From Collinsella sp. (GTDB lineage Bacteria > Actinomycetota > Coriobacteriia > Coriobacteriales > Coriobacteriaceae), in NCBI GenBank assembly GCA_019414045.1, contig DXMW01000018.1:3046-67045 (forward strand): 64,000 nucleotides of DNA. Reading direction: 5' to 3'. The notes under the pieces are model-generated. The model made no database searches. It had not been told where the DNA came from and was given only the letters and a program-made list of their open reading frames with translations. Both the position numbers and the translations under genes were made by a program. The first letter of the stretch is position 1; the number at the start of each line of letters is the position of its first letter. Shown in pieces: positions 8,656 to 16,786 of the stretch.

Positions 8656-8842
8656 GTCGTATCACATTGAGACCAAGTCAAGAAGAATCGCTTCGGTCGA
8701 ATCGCGTCTTTTGGGTGAGTTCTCAACGTCCGCTGCCGCTGGTTTCCACCGTATGCCGAAAACACCCGGACGATGCCGTGCAGATCGCTTCGCTCTGCTA
8801 TAGTCTCCCAAATTCACGTTTTCTATTGGGATGGTGGTTAAT

Positions 8843-9949
8843 ATGGGCGACATACTCGAATCGTTCCTGCGCGTGGCGATGGTGGTGTTCATCGTCGGTC
8901 CGCTCACTGCATGGGTCGCCCGTCGCGGCGCGCGCGAGCGCAGTGAGGCGACGGACAGCCTCGATCGCTTCACGGTGCGCATGCCCGCTGCCATTCGCAC
9001 GATCATCGCCTGCTGCGCCGTCGCGTTCGAACTGCTCATGCTGGGTGTCTACGTCTGGCAGGGCGTCTCGTTGGGCGAGTGGGACCACGAACTTGTGTGG
9101 TTCGGTCACGCCATGGCGCTCGCGGGCATGGCCATCTGGGCCCTGCTGAGCATCCCGCGCATCGACGTGGACGGTGAGCGAATTCTCTCGCGTAACGCCT
9201 TCGGCATCCGCAAGGAGACGACGTTTGGCAACATCACCCGTGCAACGCTTCACACGCAGATGATGAGGATCGACCTGTTCGAGGGCGACCGGAAGTTCTG
9301 CTCGATAAGCCTCGAGGGGGTGTGCTCGCTCAACCTCCTCGCCCGTCTGGAGGAAGAGGGCATCGAAGTCTCGGACGCCGTCGACGGTCCCATGACCAAG
9401 GCGGGCCTGTGTTGGTCTGCCATCAAGCCGTTGACGATTGTTTTCAACGGCATGGCGCTCGTCTTCTCGCTCGTGATCGCCTTCATGGCTGTTTTCACCG
9501 ATGCCGGTGCTCGTCTGCTCTTGCTCGTCCCGTTCCTCTTCCTGTTCATAGGGGGACTCCTGCCCCTGCTCATGCTCAGCATGCCCGCCCGCGGCATCCT
9601 CGAGATCGGCAGGCAGGAGCGCGAACTCGGCTTCTCCTTCGCCGAGGAGATGGCAAGTCGAGGTACCACGGGCACTTCGCTTGTCGACGATGATTGGTTC
9701 ATCGAGATCAGCAATGCCCGCGTCGTGGCGTTCCGTCGCGATTACCTCAAGAAGGTCACGGCGCACGAGAACAGCGAGAGCGGCGACCGTTGCACGGTGA
9801 CCACGAAAGGCGGTCGCAAAATCAAGGTGTATGCAGCGGGCAGCACGCTCGAGGACCTGCGCTCGTGGTTCAAACAGGGTGCCAAGGCCAGAAGCACGCT
9901 CGACCGTGCAGAGGACGCGCTCGAGACGACGTCTGATTGGGTTGCCTGA
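8843..9949 (+). CDS. Membrane protein of unknown function, 3' end at an IS boundary
   Basis: The 368-aa protein has an N-terminal membrane segment, a pair of helices at about 50-110, a soluble stretch resembling a bacterial PH-like fold (RIDVDGERILSRNAFGIRKE), a second helix pair at about 195-250, and a C-terminal soluble part. I do not recognise the family. A GGTGG lies five bases before the ATG at 8843; an ATG at 8831 lacks a ribosome site. The stop codon TGA (9947-9949) is the first three bases of the IS left inverted repeat, so the original C-terminus may have been longer. Confidence 0.7.
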   Translation: MGDILESFLRVAMVVFIVGPLTAWVARRGARERSEATDSLDRFTVRMPAAIRTIIACCAVAFELLMLGVYVWQGVSLGEWDHELVWFGHAMALAGMAIWALLSIPRIDVDGERILSRNAFGIRKETTFGNITRATLHTQMMRIDLFEGDRKFCSISLEGVCSLNLLARLEEEGIEVSDAVDGPMTKAGLCWSAIKPLTIVFNGMALVFSLVIAFMAVFTDAGARLLLLVPFLFLFIGGLLPLLMLSMPARGILEIGRQERELGFSFAEEMASRGTTGTSLVDDDWFIEISNARVVAFRRDYLKKVTAHENSESGDRCTVTTKGGRKIKVYAAGSTLEDLRSWFKQGAKARSTLDRAEDALETTSDWVA

Positions 9950-10031
9950 CCTGTATCGTCTTTTCGGACACGCATGCTAGAGGCCCAATCCTTTAGAATG
10001 CATTCATCGACGACCGAGAGGACGGTATGCT

Positions 10032-10316
10032 ATGTCCAACCCAGCCGCCAGGTACACCGACGAGTTCAGGCGCGAGACCGTCGACTACATCATCTCGACG
10101 GGCAGGCCGATAACGGAATGCTGCGCAGAACTGGGCCTGAATTCCAAGACCGTGAACAAGTGGGTGCAGAACCGCCGGCGCGAGCTTGCCGGCAGGCCCG
10201 ACCCCAAGGCCGAGGACCGCGAGCTTCGCGAGGCGAAAAGGCGCATACGCGAGCTCGAGATGGAGAACGCCTTCTTGAAAAAAGCCGCGGCCTTCTTCGC
10301 CAAAAGCCAGGCGTAG
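10032..10316 (+). CDS. IS3-family transposase OrfA
   Basis: This 94-aa protein has a helix-turn-helix of the IS3/IS911 type (YTDEFRRETVDYIISTG then LNSKTVNKWVQ) followed by a leucine-zipper-like coiled coil (REAKRRIRELEMENAFLKK). It binds the terminal repeats. The AAAAAA at 10278-10283, at the LKK codons, is the expected site for -1 frameshifting into orfB. Confidence 0.93.
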   Translation: MSNPAARYTDEFRRETVDYIISTGRPITECCAELGLNSKTVNKWVQNRRRELAGRPDPKAEDRELREAKRRIRELEMENAFLKKAAAFFAKSQA

Positions 10317-10330
10317 CCGCATGCTACCGG

Positions 10331-11212
10331 ATGATGTTGGCGGAGAAGGCCGAATTCCCGGTGAAAATGATGGCCCGCGTGCTCGGCGTGAGCCGATCGG
10401 GCTTCTACTCGTGGCTCTCCAACGGCTGCCCGCGAGAAGACTGGTCGGCCGAGCGCGAGGCGGTCCGGCGCGTGTGGCTGGAGTCGGACCGCAGGTTCGG
10501 CTTCCGGTTCGTGAAATGCTTCCTGCCCGGCGAGTTCTCCGGATTGACCCTGTACAGGGTGCGCAAGCTGATGCGCGAGCTGGGAATACGCGGCTGCACG
10601 CCCAACGCCAGGAAGCGCACCACCATCCCCGACCCGAAGGCCAGGCCCCGGCCCGACCTGGTGCGCCGCGACTTCACCAGTCCCGTTCCAACCTACAAGC
10701 TCGTGGGCGACATCACCTACCTGCGCACCGGCGAGGGATGGCTGTACCTGTCGACGGTCATCGACCTCAACACCCGCATGGTGGTGGGCTGGTCGCTCTC
10801 CGAGCGCATGACCGCCGACATCGTGGTTTCGGCGCTGGCGTCGGCCAAATCGCGCGGCTACGTGGCCGGCAACGCGATATTCCACGCCGACCGCGGCGCC
10901 CAGTACACCAGCAGGCTTCTGGCCGAATGGGCGCGCGACAACGACGTGCGGCTGTCCTGCAGCCGCACCGGCAACTGCCACGACAACGCGGTGGCCGAGT
11001 CGTTCCTCGCCACGCTGAAGAACGAGATGTACTACAGGCGCAGCTTCCCGACCAGGGATTCCGCCAAGCACGCGGTGGTTGAGTTCATCGAGGCGTACTA
11101 CAACCGCCGAAGGCCCCGCTCGACGATCGGCTACAAGGTGCCGGCCGAGGCCATGGCGGCCTTCTTCGAGAGAACCGAGCCCAAGCCCGAGGCCATGCCT
11201 ATGGCCGCTTGA
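10331..11212 (+). CDS. IS3-family transposase OrfB (DDE integrase core)
   Basis: The 293-aa frame has the HTH_21-like N-terminal part (RVLGVSRSGFYSWL) and an rve integrase core with the catalytic triad: Asp in VGDITYL, Asp in FHADRGAQYTS, and Glu in NAVAESFLATLKNE. The open frame extends upstream of 10331 through the orfA overlap, as expected for an OrfAB fusion made by -1 frameshift near 10280; the separate start at 10331 is a convention. Confidence 0.92.
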   Translation: MMLAEKAEFPVKMMARVLGVSRSGFYSWLSNGCPREDWSAEREAVRRVWLESDRRFGFRFVKCFLPGEFSGLTLYRVRKLMRELGIRGCTPNARKRTTIPDPKARPRPDLVRRDFTSPVPTYKLVGDITYLRTGEGWLYLSTVIDLNTRMVVGWSLSERMTADIVVSALASAKSRGYVAGNAIFHADRGAQYTSRLLAEWARDNDVRLSCSRTGNCHDNAVAESFLATLKNEMYYRRSFPTRDSAKHAVVEFIEAYYNRRRPRSTIGYKVPAEAMAAFFERTEPKPEAMPMAA

Positions 11213-11255
11213 TTCCTCGAGCTTGCGTGTCCGAAATCTTGACACAGGTCAGAAG

Positions 11256-11648
11256 GCCTCGATGCCAGCGCTGTGCCGATATGGGGCAGCGGCCCCCCCC
11301 GTTGGCCGCCATGGCCCTGACTTCCGAGCGTATGCTGGCGCCGCTCGTCTTAAGACGTCGACCTCCATCCGGAGCCTGCGGTTCTCGCGCTCGGGCTCCA
11401 GGATCCGGTTCTACTCGGGCGTGCGGTTGTCGGCGGCGCGCGGCGAGCCGGTCTCGTTTATCGACTTGACCCGCCTCTCCACGGTGCTCTTGTCGAGGTC
11501 GCACTCGTCCATGGCCTCGCGCCTGGGCTTTCCGGCGTTGTGGAGATCGACTATCTTCCTCTTGAACTCGTCGGTGAAATGCCTCGGTCTGGGGCCGGTC
11601 GAGGCCGAGCCCCCGGTCCGGCTGGGGTAGCATGTCGCTGCGGACCAC
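11256..11648 (-). pseudogene. Decayed IS3-family orfA remnant
   Basis: Read on the minus strand, the region encodes RHFTDEFKRKIVDLHNAG...KSTVERRVKSIN followed by an orfA-like coiled coil (ERENRRLRMEVDVLRRAA). It is broken by a frameshift before RHFTDEF and by an in-frame TAG after RTPE. A GAGAGGAAAGACA-GTG start region is still visible near 11648. The 3' part and any orfB are lost at the junction with the intact IS, so the younger element lies against or inside this one. Confidence 0.75.
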
Positions 11649-11739
11649 TGTCTTTCCTCTCGTTGAATATCTAGGCGCTGACGATTCTAGGCGATGGCCC
11701 TCTCTTGCTTCTTACACCTCGATTGTGCTCGCTACCCCC

Positions 11740-11774
11740 AGCGGGTCCGGATCGAGCGATCCGGACCCGCTTTT
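11740..11774. terminator. Strong hairpin with T-run
   Basis: AGCGGGTCCGGATCG (11740-11754) is perfectly inverted at 11757-11771 with only two bases between, followed by TTTT; flanking CCCCC and GGGG could extend the stem. It resembles an intrinsic terminator on the plus strand, although no obvious plus-strand gene ends just before it. Confidence 0.6.
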
Positions 11775-11792
11775 GGGGTTTGCCGGAAACCC

Positions 11793-12003
11793 GGTGGTCA
11801 AAAAAGGCCAAATATGAGTACTGTTACCAGTTTAGTGGCAGCCAAATGGCCTCCAAAATCGGTGCCAGCGGCCAAAAGTGCATCGATTTTCGTCCTTCAG
11901 AGTCGTGATCGGGCTCCAAACAAGGCGATTTTGCTGCTCTGGACCGGAAAATCGCTGCTACTAATTTGGTGACAGTACTCATATTTGGCCTTTTTTGACC
12001 ACC
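11793..12003. repeat. MITE-like element with ~50-bp inverted termini
   Basis: The 37 bases at 11793-11829 (starting GGTGGTCAAAAAAGGCC) are inverted at 11967-12003 with one mismatch, and weaker pairing extends the arms to about 50 bp. The 110-bp centre encodes nothing recognisable. The non-coding, symmetrical layout in an IS-rich stretch fits a miniature inverted-repeat element, but no transposase with the same ends is present and no target duplication was identified. Confidence 0.65.
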
Positions 12004-12035
12004 GCCCCTTGGCCCAGGACAAAACGGGCCGCTCG

Positions 12036-12104
12036 AATCTTGGGGCGGGTCCATTTTCGGCTATCCTCAGCTTGCCAGTTCGAAAATGGATCCGCCCCAA
12101 GATT
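12036..12104. repeat. Long hairpin upstream of nadA
   Basis: AATCTTGGGGCGGGTCC... at 12036-12059 pairs with 12081-12104 over 24 bp with one mismatch and a 21-nt loop. The stem ends in AATCTT/AAGATT without a clean T-run, so a terminator is possible but not clear. It sits between the MITE-like repeat and the nad operator. Confidence 0.6.
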
Positions 12105-12123
12105 GAATCTTTATTCCAACTTT

Positions 12124-12167
12124 ACACCTAGGTTTACAGCTGTCTTGTCAGCTGTAAACCTAGGTGT
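12124..12167. promoter_or_regulatory. Perfect palindrome upstream of nadABC, candidate NiaR operator
   Basis: ACACCTAGGTTTACAGCTG (12124-12142) is exactly inverted at 12149-12167 around TCTTGT. It lies 42 bp before the nadA start, and the operon ends in a NiaR-type repressor gene, so autoregulation by niacin or NAD status is likely. The match of operator to regulator is inferred from position and symmetry. Confidence 0.65.
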
Positions 12168-12208
12168 CATACTAAAGCCCCAAGATTCGCCAAAAGAGAG
12201 GGGCCTTG

Positions 12209-13234
12209 ATGGCACAGAGCGCGAACATGGATGCGTCGGAGCTTGCACGCGATATCGCGGCCGGCCTAGCATCGGCAACGACGGCAACGGAGCGCGCGGC
12301 ACTGGTGCCCGCAGAGCTCGTCGAGGCCATTCAGCAATTAAAAACCCAGCGTGATGCGGTGATTCTGGCGCACTACTATGTGGCGCCCGAGGTGCAGGCC
12401 GTGGCTGATTACGTCGGCGACAGCTTCTACTTGGCAAAGCTTGCCAAGAGCTTACCGCAGCAGGCTATCGTGCTGTGCGGCGTGGAGTTTATGGGCGAGA
12501 GCGCCAAGCTGCTCAACCCCACCAAGACCGTGCTGCTGCCCGAGCCGGGCGCGGACTGCCCCATGGCTCACATGGTCAAGCGCGAGACGGTCGACGCGGC
12601 GCGCGCCGAGTACGGCGACGACCTTGCCGTGGTCTGCTACGTCAACTCGACGGTCGAGATCAAGAGCTGGAGCGACGTGTGCGTCACCAGCTCCAACGCC
12701 GTCAAGATCGTATCCGAGCTGCCACAGCAGCACATCCTGTTTATCCCCGATCAAAACCTGGGCCGCTTCGTAGCCGAGCGGGTGCCGCAAAAGCACGTCA
12801 TCCTCAACAACGGCTATTGCCCGCGCCACCACATCATCACCGTCGAGCAGATTGTCGACGCGCAGGAGGCGCATCCCGATGCGCTCGTGCTGGCGCACCC
12901 CGAGTGCAAGGCCGACGTCCTGGCCGAGGCCGACTACATCGGCTCCACCGCCGGCATCATCAAGTACGCCGAGGAGTCGGACGCGAGCGAGTTCATCATC
13001 GTGACGGTCCGCGGCGTGCTCTACGAGCTCGAGCGCCGCTGCCAGAGCACCGGCAAGAAGTTCTACTTCCCCGCGGTGCAGCCCACCTGCGTCAACATGG
13101 ATCTCATCACGCTCGAAAAGCTCGTGCACTGCCTGGAGACGGGCGAGGGCGAGGTGCAGATTGGCGTGTCGGACGAGGCCGCCGATCAGGCCAAGCTCAC
13201 GCTCGACCGCATGCTCGAGTACGCGGCGCGCTAA
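12209..13234 (+). CDS. nadA: Quinolinate synthase NadA
   Basis: The 341-aa enzyme condenses iminoaspartate with dihydroxyacetone phosphate to quinolinate, the second step of de novo NAD synthesis. Conserved segments include AHYYVAPEVQ, DYVGDSF, CGVEFMGESAK, CVTSSNA, PDQNLG, HPEC and QPTCVNM; cysteines in CGVEFM, HPEC and PTCVNM fit the [4Fe-4S] ligand pattern. GAGAGGGG lies upstream of the ATG at 12209. NadA uses the product of NadB, encoded next, and the iron-sulfur cluster makes it oxygen-sensitive, which suits an anaerobe. Confidence 0.97.
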   Translation: MAQSANMDASELARDIAAGLASATTATERAALVPAELVEAIQQLKTQRDAVILAHYYVAPEVQAVADYVGDSFYLAKLAKSLPQQAIVLCGVEFMGESAKLLNPTKTVLLPEPGADCPMAHMVKRETVDAARAEYGDDLAVVCYVNSTVEIKSWSDVCVTSSNAVKIVSELPQQHILFIPDQNLGRFVAERVPQKHVILNNGYCPRHHIITVEQIVDAQEAHPDALVLAHPECKADVLAEADYIGSTAGIIKYAEESDASEFIIVTVRGVLYELERRCQSTGKKFYFPAVQPTCVNMDLITLEKLVHCLETGEGEVQIGVSDEAADQAKLTLDRMLEYAAR

Positions 13235-13237
13235 GCC

Positions 13238-13272
13238 AATGTGACATGAGGGGCCATCCCTTATGCCACATT
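13238..13272. repeat. Hairpin in the nadA-nadB gap
   Basis: AATGTGACATGAGGG (13238-13252) pairs with CCCTTATGCCACATT (13258-13272), with two non-Watson-Crick positions. It lies immediately after nadA and before the nadB ribosome site (GGGAGAGG). No T-run follows, so it is more likely an mRNA processing or stability element than a terminator. Confidence 0.5.
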
Positions 13273-13290
13273 ACAAGGGAGAGGATTCCT

Positions 13291-14667
13291 GTGGAAACCA
13301 AACAATACTCCGACATGGAGTGCGACGTCGTCATTGCCGGTTGCGGCGTGGCGGGCCTGTATGCGGCCCTCAACCTGCCGACGAGCACGCGCGTAATCAT
13401 GCTCTCCAAGGGCGCCGTCGACGAGTGCGATTCGATGCTCGCGCAGGGCGGTATCTGCGTGCTGCCCGAAGGCTCTGACTACGATGCCTTCTTTGAGGAC
13501 ACCATGCACGCCGGCCATTACGAGAACCGCCGCGAGAGTGTTGACATCATGATTCGCTCGAGCCGTTCGGTCATCAACGACCTGCTAGCGATGGGCGTGG
13601 ATTTTGAGCGCAAGGCCGACGGCAGCCTCAACTTTACCCGCGAGGGCGCGCACAGCCGTCCGCGTATTGCCTTCCATGCCGACATTACGGGCAAGGAGAT
13701 CACGACCAAGCTGCTCCAGGCCGTTCGCAAGCTGGATAACGTGCAGATTTTGGAGTACGTGGCCATGACCGACATCCTGACGGGCGAGCGTGATGGCGCC
13801 ACGGTGTGCACCGGTGTCGTCGCCGTTTCCGTGGACGAGGACAACTCGGTTCGTCCCGCCGACGAGCTGGCAAATGCCGCCGAGGGCGTGCATGCCGGCG
13901 AGCCGTTTAAGATCCATGCCCACCATACGCTGTGGGCGACGGGCGGTATCGGCGGCGTGTACGACCATTCGACCAACTACCCGCAGCTCACCGGTGACGC
14001 CTGCTACATCGCGCAGGAGCACGGCATCACGATGGAGCACCTGGACTACGTGCAGATCCACCCCACGGGACTGTTCTCGCCGCAGCCGGGCCGCACCTTC
14101 CTGATCAGCGAGAGCTGCCGCGGCGAAGGCGCGATTCTGCTCAATGCCGCCGGCGAGCGCTTTACCGACGAGCTGCAGCCGCGCGATGTTGTCGCCGCCG
14201 CTATTCGCGAGCAGATGAAGCAGGACGGCACCGAGCACGAGTGGCTGAGCTTTGCCCCCGTCGAGCGCGACGTGGTGACCGGGCACTTTGCCAACATCCG
14301 CGCGCGCTGTCTGGAGGACGGTCGCGACATCTTGGACGAGCTCATTCCCGTTACGCCCACGCAGCACTACTTTATGGGCGGCGTGTGGGTCGACAAGGAC
14401 GGCCGCACCTCGATGCCCGAGCTCTACGCCGCTGGCGAGACGGCCTGCAACGGTGTTCACGGCAAGAATCGTCTAGCTTCCAACAGCCTGCTCGAGTCCC
14501 TAGTTTGGGGCCGCCGCGCTGCTTGGCGTATGCGCACCGGCGAGTCGCTGACCGTGGAGCAGGCCGGTGAGCCCGCGCTTGACGGACGTCACCGCGCCCT
14601 GAGCGCCGAGACCCTTGCAATCGATGATTTGGCCCGTGCTGCCGGCACACAGGCCGTGGAGGAGTAG
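13291..14667 (+). CDS. nadB: L-aspartate oxidase NadB
   Basis: The 458-aa flavoprotein has the Rossmann FAD motif (VVIAGCGVAGLYAAL), the AQGGI segment, HSRPRIAFHAD, the IHPTGLF substrate loop, and the C-terminal SNSLLESLVWGRRAA. It oxidises aspartate to iminoaspartate for NadA, probably with fumarate as acceptor in an anaerobe. It is shorter than the roughly 540-aa E. coli enzyme and lacks most of the C-terminal helical domain, like some other short anaerobe homologues. The start is GTG at 13291, preceded by GGGAGAGG; the frame runs open upstream through nadA but that part is not coding. Confidence 0.95.
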   Translation: METKQYSDMECDVVIAGCGVAGLYAALNLPTSTRVIMLSKGAVDECDSMLAQGGICVLPEGSDYDAFFEDTMHAGHYENRRESVDIMIRSSRSVINDLLAMGVDFERKADGSLNFTREGAHSRPRIAFHADITGKEITTKLLQAVRKLDNVQILEYVAMTDILTGERDGATVCTGVVAVSVDEDNSVRPADELANAAEGVHAGEPFKIHAHHTLWATGGIGGVYDHSTNYPQLTGDACYIAQEHGITMEHLDYVQIHPTGLFSPQPGRTFLISESCRGEGAILLNAAGERFTDELQPRDVVAAAIREQMKQDGTEHEWLSFAPVERDVVTGHFANIRARCLEDGRDILDELIPVTPTQHYFMGGVWVDKDGRTSMPELYAAGETACNGVHGKNRLASNSLLESLVWGRRAAWRMRTGESLTVEQAGEPALDGRHRALSAETLAIDDLARAAGTQAVEE

Positions 14668-14670
14668 ACC

Positions 14671-15531
14671 ATGAATCCCATTACCATGAAGCTCGTCGTC
14701 GATGATCTGATTTTGCAGGCTCTGCGCGAGGACATCACGTTTGAGGACGTGAGTACGGCGAGCGTGTGCCCCACGGCGCGCCCCGCTACCGTTGAGCTCA
14801 TCGCCAAGGCCGATGGCATTATCGCCGGCCTGGACGTATTCGCTCGCACCTTTGAGCTGCTGGATCCGCAGAGCTCCGTGTTGTTCGATGTTTCGGATGG
14901 CGACGAGGTGCATGCCGGCGACCACGTGGGCCAGGTGCGCGGCGACGCGCGCGTGCTGCTTTCGGGCGAGCGCGTGGCGCTCAACTACCTGCAGCGCATG
15001 AGCGGCATCGCTACCTACACGCACAGCATGGCCGCGGCGCTCGAGGGAACCAAGACCGTGCTCGTCGACACGCGCAAGACCACGCCGGGTATGCGCGTGT
15101 TTGAGAAGGCGGCGGTTGAGATTGGCGGCGGCAGCAACCACCGCTACAACCTGTCGACGGCCGTCATGCTCAAGGACAACCACATCGATGCCGCCGGCGG
15201 CGTGATGCGTGCGATCGAGATGGCGCGCGCCCATGCATCGTTTACCACGACGGTCGAGATCGAGTGCGAGAACCTGGACATGGTGCGCGAGGCCGTGGAA
15301 GCCGGCGCCGACATCATCATGTTCGACAACATGACCCACGACGACATGGCTGCCGCGATTGAGCTTATCGATGGCCGCGCCAAGACCGAGTGCTCGGGCA
15401 ACGTGGACGCCAGCAACATTCGCGCCCTGGCCGATCTGGGTGTCGACTATATTAGCTCGGGCGCCCTGACGCACTCTGCGCCGATCCTCGACCTCTCGCT
15501 TAAGCACCTGCGTCTGCTGGACGGTAAATAA
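14671..15531 (+). CDS. nadC: Nicotinate-nucleotide pyrophosphorylase (carboxylating) NadC
   Basis: The 286-aa protein makes nicotinate mononucleotide from quinolinate and PRPP. Diagnostic segments are GERVALNYLQRMSGIATYT, DTRKTTPGMR, EKAAVEIGGGSNHRYNL, LKDNHI, the ECEN loop and the C-terminal DYISSGALTHSAP. It starts three bases after nadB ends and its TAA overlaps the ATG of the next gene by one base, so nadB, nadC and the regulator are translated as a unit. Confidence 0.97.
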   Translation: MNPITMKLVVDDLILQALREDITFEDVSTASVCPTARPATVELIAKADGIIAGLDVFARTFELLDPQSSVLFDVSDGDEVHAGDHVGQVRGDARVLLSGERVALNYLQRMSGIATYTHSMAAALEGTKTVLVDTRKTTPGMRVFEKAAVEIGGGSNHRYNLSTAVMLKDNHIDAAGGVMRAIEMARAHASFTTTVEIECENLDMVREAVEAGADIIMFDNMTHDDMAAAIELIDGRAKTECSGNVDASNIRALADLGVDYISSGALTHSAPILDLSLKHLRLLDGK

Positions 15532-16076
15532 TGAACGCCCGCGAGCGTCGCCGTGCCATCATGGGCGTGCTCGAAGGAGCCAAGGAGCCCGTTTCGGGCA
15601 GCGCACTTGCCCGCGAGGTTGGCGTGAGCCGTCAGGTCGTGGTTCAGGATATTGCCCTGTTGCGTGCCGATGGGCACGATATCGTGGCGACCAACCGCGG
15701 CTACGTGCTGCAGGAAGCCGCGAGTAGCCCCGCCGTGCCCACGCGTCTTGTTAAGGTTCGCCACAGCGTTGAGCAGGCAGGCGATGAGCTCACGAGTATC
15801 GTCGACGCCGGCGGCGCCGTGCTCAACGTGATCGTCAATCACCGCGTGTACGGTAAGATCACGGCCGACCTGGACATTCGCAATCGTCGCGATGTTGAGC
15901 GCTACCTGCACGATATCGAGAGCGGCAAGAGCTTTCCACTATTAACGGTGACGAGCGGCTATCACTTCCATCGCATTGCGGCAGAGGATGAGCAAACCCT
16001 CGACGAGATCGAGGCCATGCTCAAGGAGAAGGGCTACCTTGCCGATTTAATGCCCTACGAGGATGATTTGTCCTAG
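15531..16076 (+). CDS. NiaR/YrxA-type transcriptional repressor of NAD synthesis
   Basis: The 181-aa protein has an N-terminal HTH_11 winged helix (about 1-60; SGSALAREVGVSRQVVVQDI) and a C-terminal 3H domain with conserved histidines in VRHSVEQ, VNHRVYG and YHFHRI. In this family the 3H domain binds a metal and niacin, making the protein a corepressor-dependent repressor of niacin or NAD genes. The gene overlaps nadC by one base, and a perfect palindrome precedes nadA, so it most likely represses its own operon. Confidence 0.9.
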   Translation: MNARERRRAIMGVLEGAKEPVSGSALAREVGVSRQVVVQDIALLRADGHDIVATNRGYVLQEAASSPAVPTRLVKVRHSVEQAGDELTSIVDAGGAVLNVIVNHRVYGKITADLDIRNRRDVERYLHDIESGKSFPLLTVTSGYHFHRIAAEDEQTLDEIEAMLKEKGYLADLMPYEDDLS

Positions 16077-16085
16077 AACACATGC

Positions 16086-16124
16086 AAAAGGAGGCCTCCG
16101 CGGCGATGCGGAGGCCTCCTTTTT
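16086..16124. terminator. Bidirectional terminator after the nad operon
   Basis: AAAAGGAGGCCTCCGC (16086-16101) is perfectly inverted at 16108-16123 around GGCGAT, with T- and A-runs on the two sides. It ends the nad operon and, on the other strand, the ferredoxin gene. Confidence 0.93.
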
Positions 16125-16167
16125 GTTTGTGCACGGTGTACTTTTGAGTGTGCAGGTGGGGGAGTTG

Positions 16168-16353
16168 TTACTCCTCGACGATCTCGGTGATCGCGCCAGC
16201 GGGGCAAGCGTCCTGGCAAGCGCCACAGGCGACGCAGGAGTCCTCGTCGGCGACGGTAGCGACGTCCTGGAGCTCCAGAACGCCAGCGGGGCAGGAGTCG
16301 ACGCAAACGCCACAAGCGATGCACTCGTCGGCATCAATTACGGGATGAGCCAT
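16168..16353 (-). CDS. 2[4Fe-4S] ferredoxin
   Basis: The 61-aa clostridial-type ferredoxin has two cluster motifs, CIACGVCVDSCP and CVACGACQDACP, with acidic surface residues between and after them. It is a low-potential electron carrier for anaerobic redox enzymes. The start at 16353 gives the typical MAHPVIDADEC beginning and is preceded by GAGAGG; the frame is open further upstream but without family similarity. Monocistronic. Confidence 0.95.
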   Translation of the reverse strand: MAHPVIDADECIACGVCVDSCPAGVLELQDVATVADEDSCVACGACQDACPAGAITEIVEE

Positions 16354-16576
16354 GGTAGTTTCCTCTCTGTTGACCGACGCTACAGGCGATGCGCGCCGGT
16401 TTGATTCGGGCAAAAACATACCACGGGAGCGACCGTTTGCAATACCCTCTGGCCGGCATCTTCATACCGTTCGCCGAGTATGCCAAGGTTTACTAAAAAA
16501 CGCGCAGGTGGGGCCGCTGAGCTGCGCAAATGTTAGCTAAAGGTGACTTGAAATATTGAGCTATTGAGCGCGCTTT

Positions 16577-16622
16577 GGAAAGCGCATCCCGGAACCGACG
16601 CTCAAAACGGGTCGCGCTTTCC
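16577..16622. repeat. Dispersed palindromic repeat (GGAAA-GCGCATCCC family)
   Basis: GGAAAGCGCATCCC at 16577-16590 faces CGGGTCGCGCTTTCC at 16608-16622. It is the same family as the copies at the start of the window and near 41.4 and 52.4 kb. Confidence 0.7.
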
Positions 16623-16759
16623 TCGGGGGTGCCCCAAGATCGTTCCGTGTGGCTCCGGTCCAAACCTCAGCCATCTCTACATAGATCTCAATAGATCTGT
16701 CGAGAACTCAAACAGCGCATCTACCTGCGCATTTGAGAACCTAAACTCTCGGCAATAAG

Positions 16760-16786
16760 AAATCTTATATGAATTGACTTAGATTT
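16760..16786 (+). promoter_or_regulatory. Candidate heat-shock operator/promoter of dnaK
   Basis: AAATCTTATAT, five bases, then GACTTAGATTT, followed shortly by TGTATAT. The same arrangement with both 11-mers identical is found before clpB at 25891-25917 and was noticed nowhere else here. The outer AAATCT/AGATTT are inverted. It probably overlaps the promoter and may be the site of the HspR encoded at 20774. Confidence 0.65.

Larger units (their letters stand above)
9947..11251 (+). mobile_element. IS3-family insertion sequence
   Basis: A 1.3-kb element is bounded by 31-bp imperfect inverted repeats at 9947-9977 and 11221-11251 (25 of 31 positions match; both start TGACCTGT and share TTTCGGACACGCA). 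It carries orfA and orfB in a -1 frame relation with an A6 run (10278-10283) where frameshifting would fuse them. Both frames are intact, so it may still be active. No target duplication is seen: the left flank ends GCC and the right flank begins GAA, which suggests a later rearrangement or insertion into an older element. Confidence 0.92.

Noticed and set aside
11199..11648. Intact 149-residue protein on the minus strand next to the IS
   Set aside because: The frame is out of register with the IS orfA-like sequence, which lies in another frame and is broken; it is a pseudogene by-product.
12010..12208. Riboswitch (NAD-II or similar) before nadA
   Set aside because: The sequence is two simple long hairpins plus a palindrome, without recognisable aptamer conservation.
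12475..13290. A long open frame running from within nadA into nadB, as if nadB began much earlier
   Set aside because: The upstream part is an Arg/Gly-rich shadow of nadA in another frame; a GTG with a good ribosome site at 13291 starts the conserved FAD motif.
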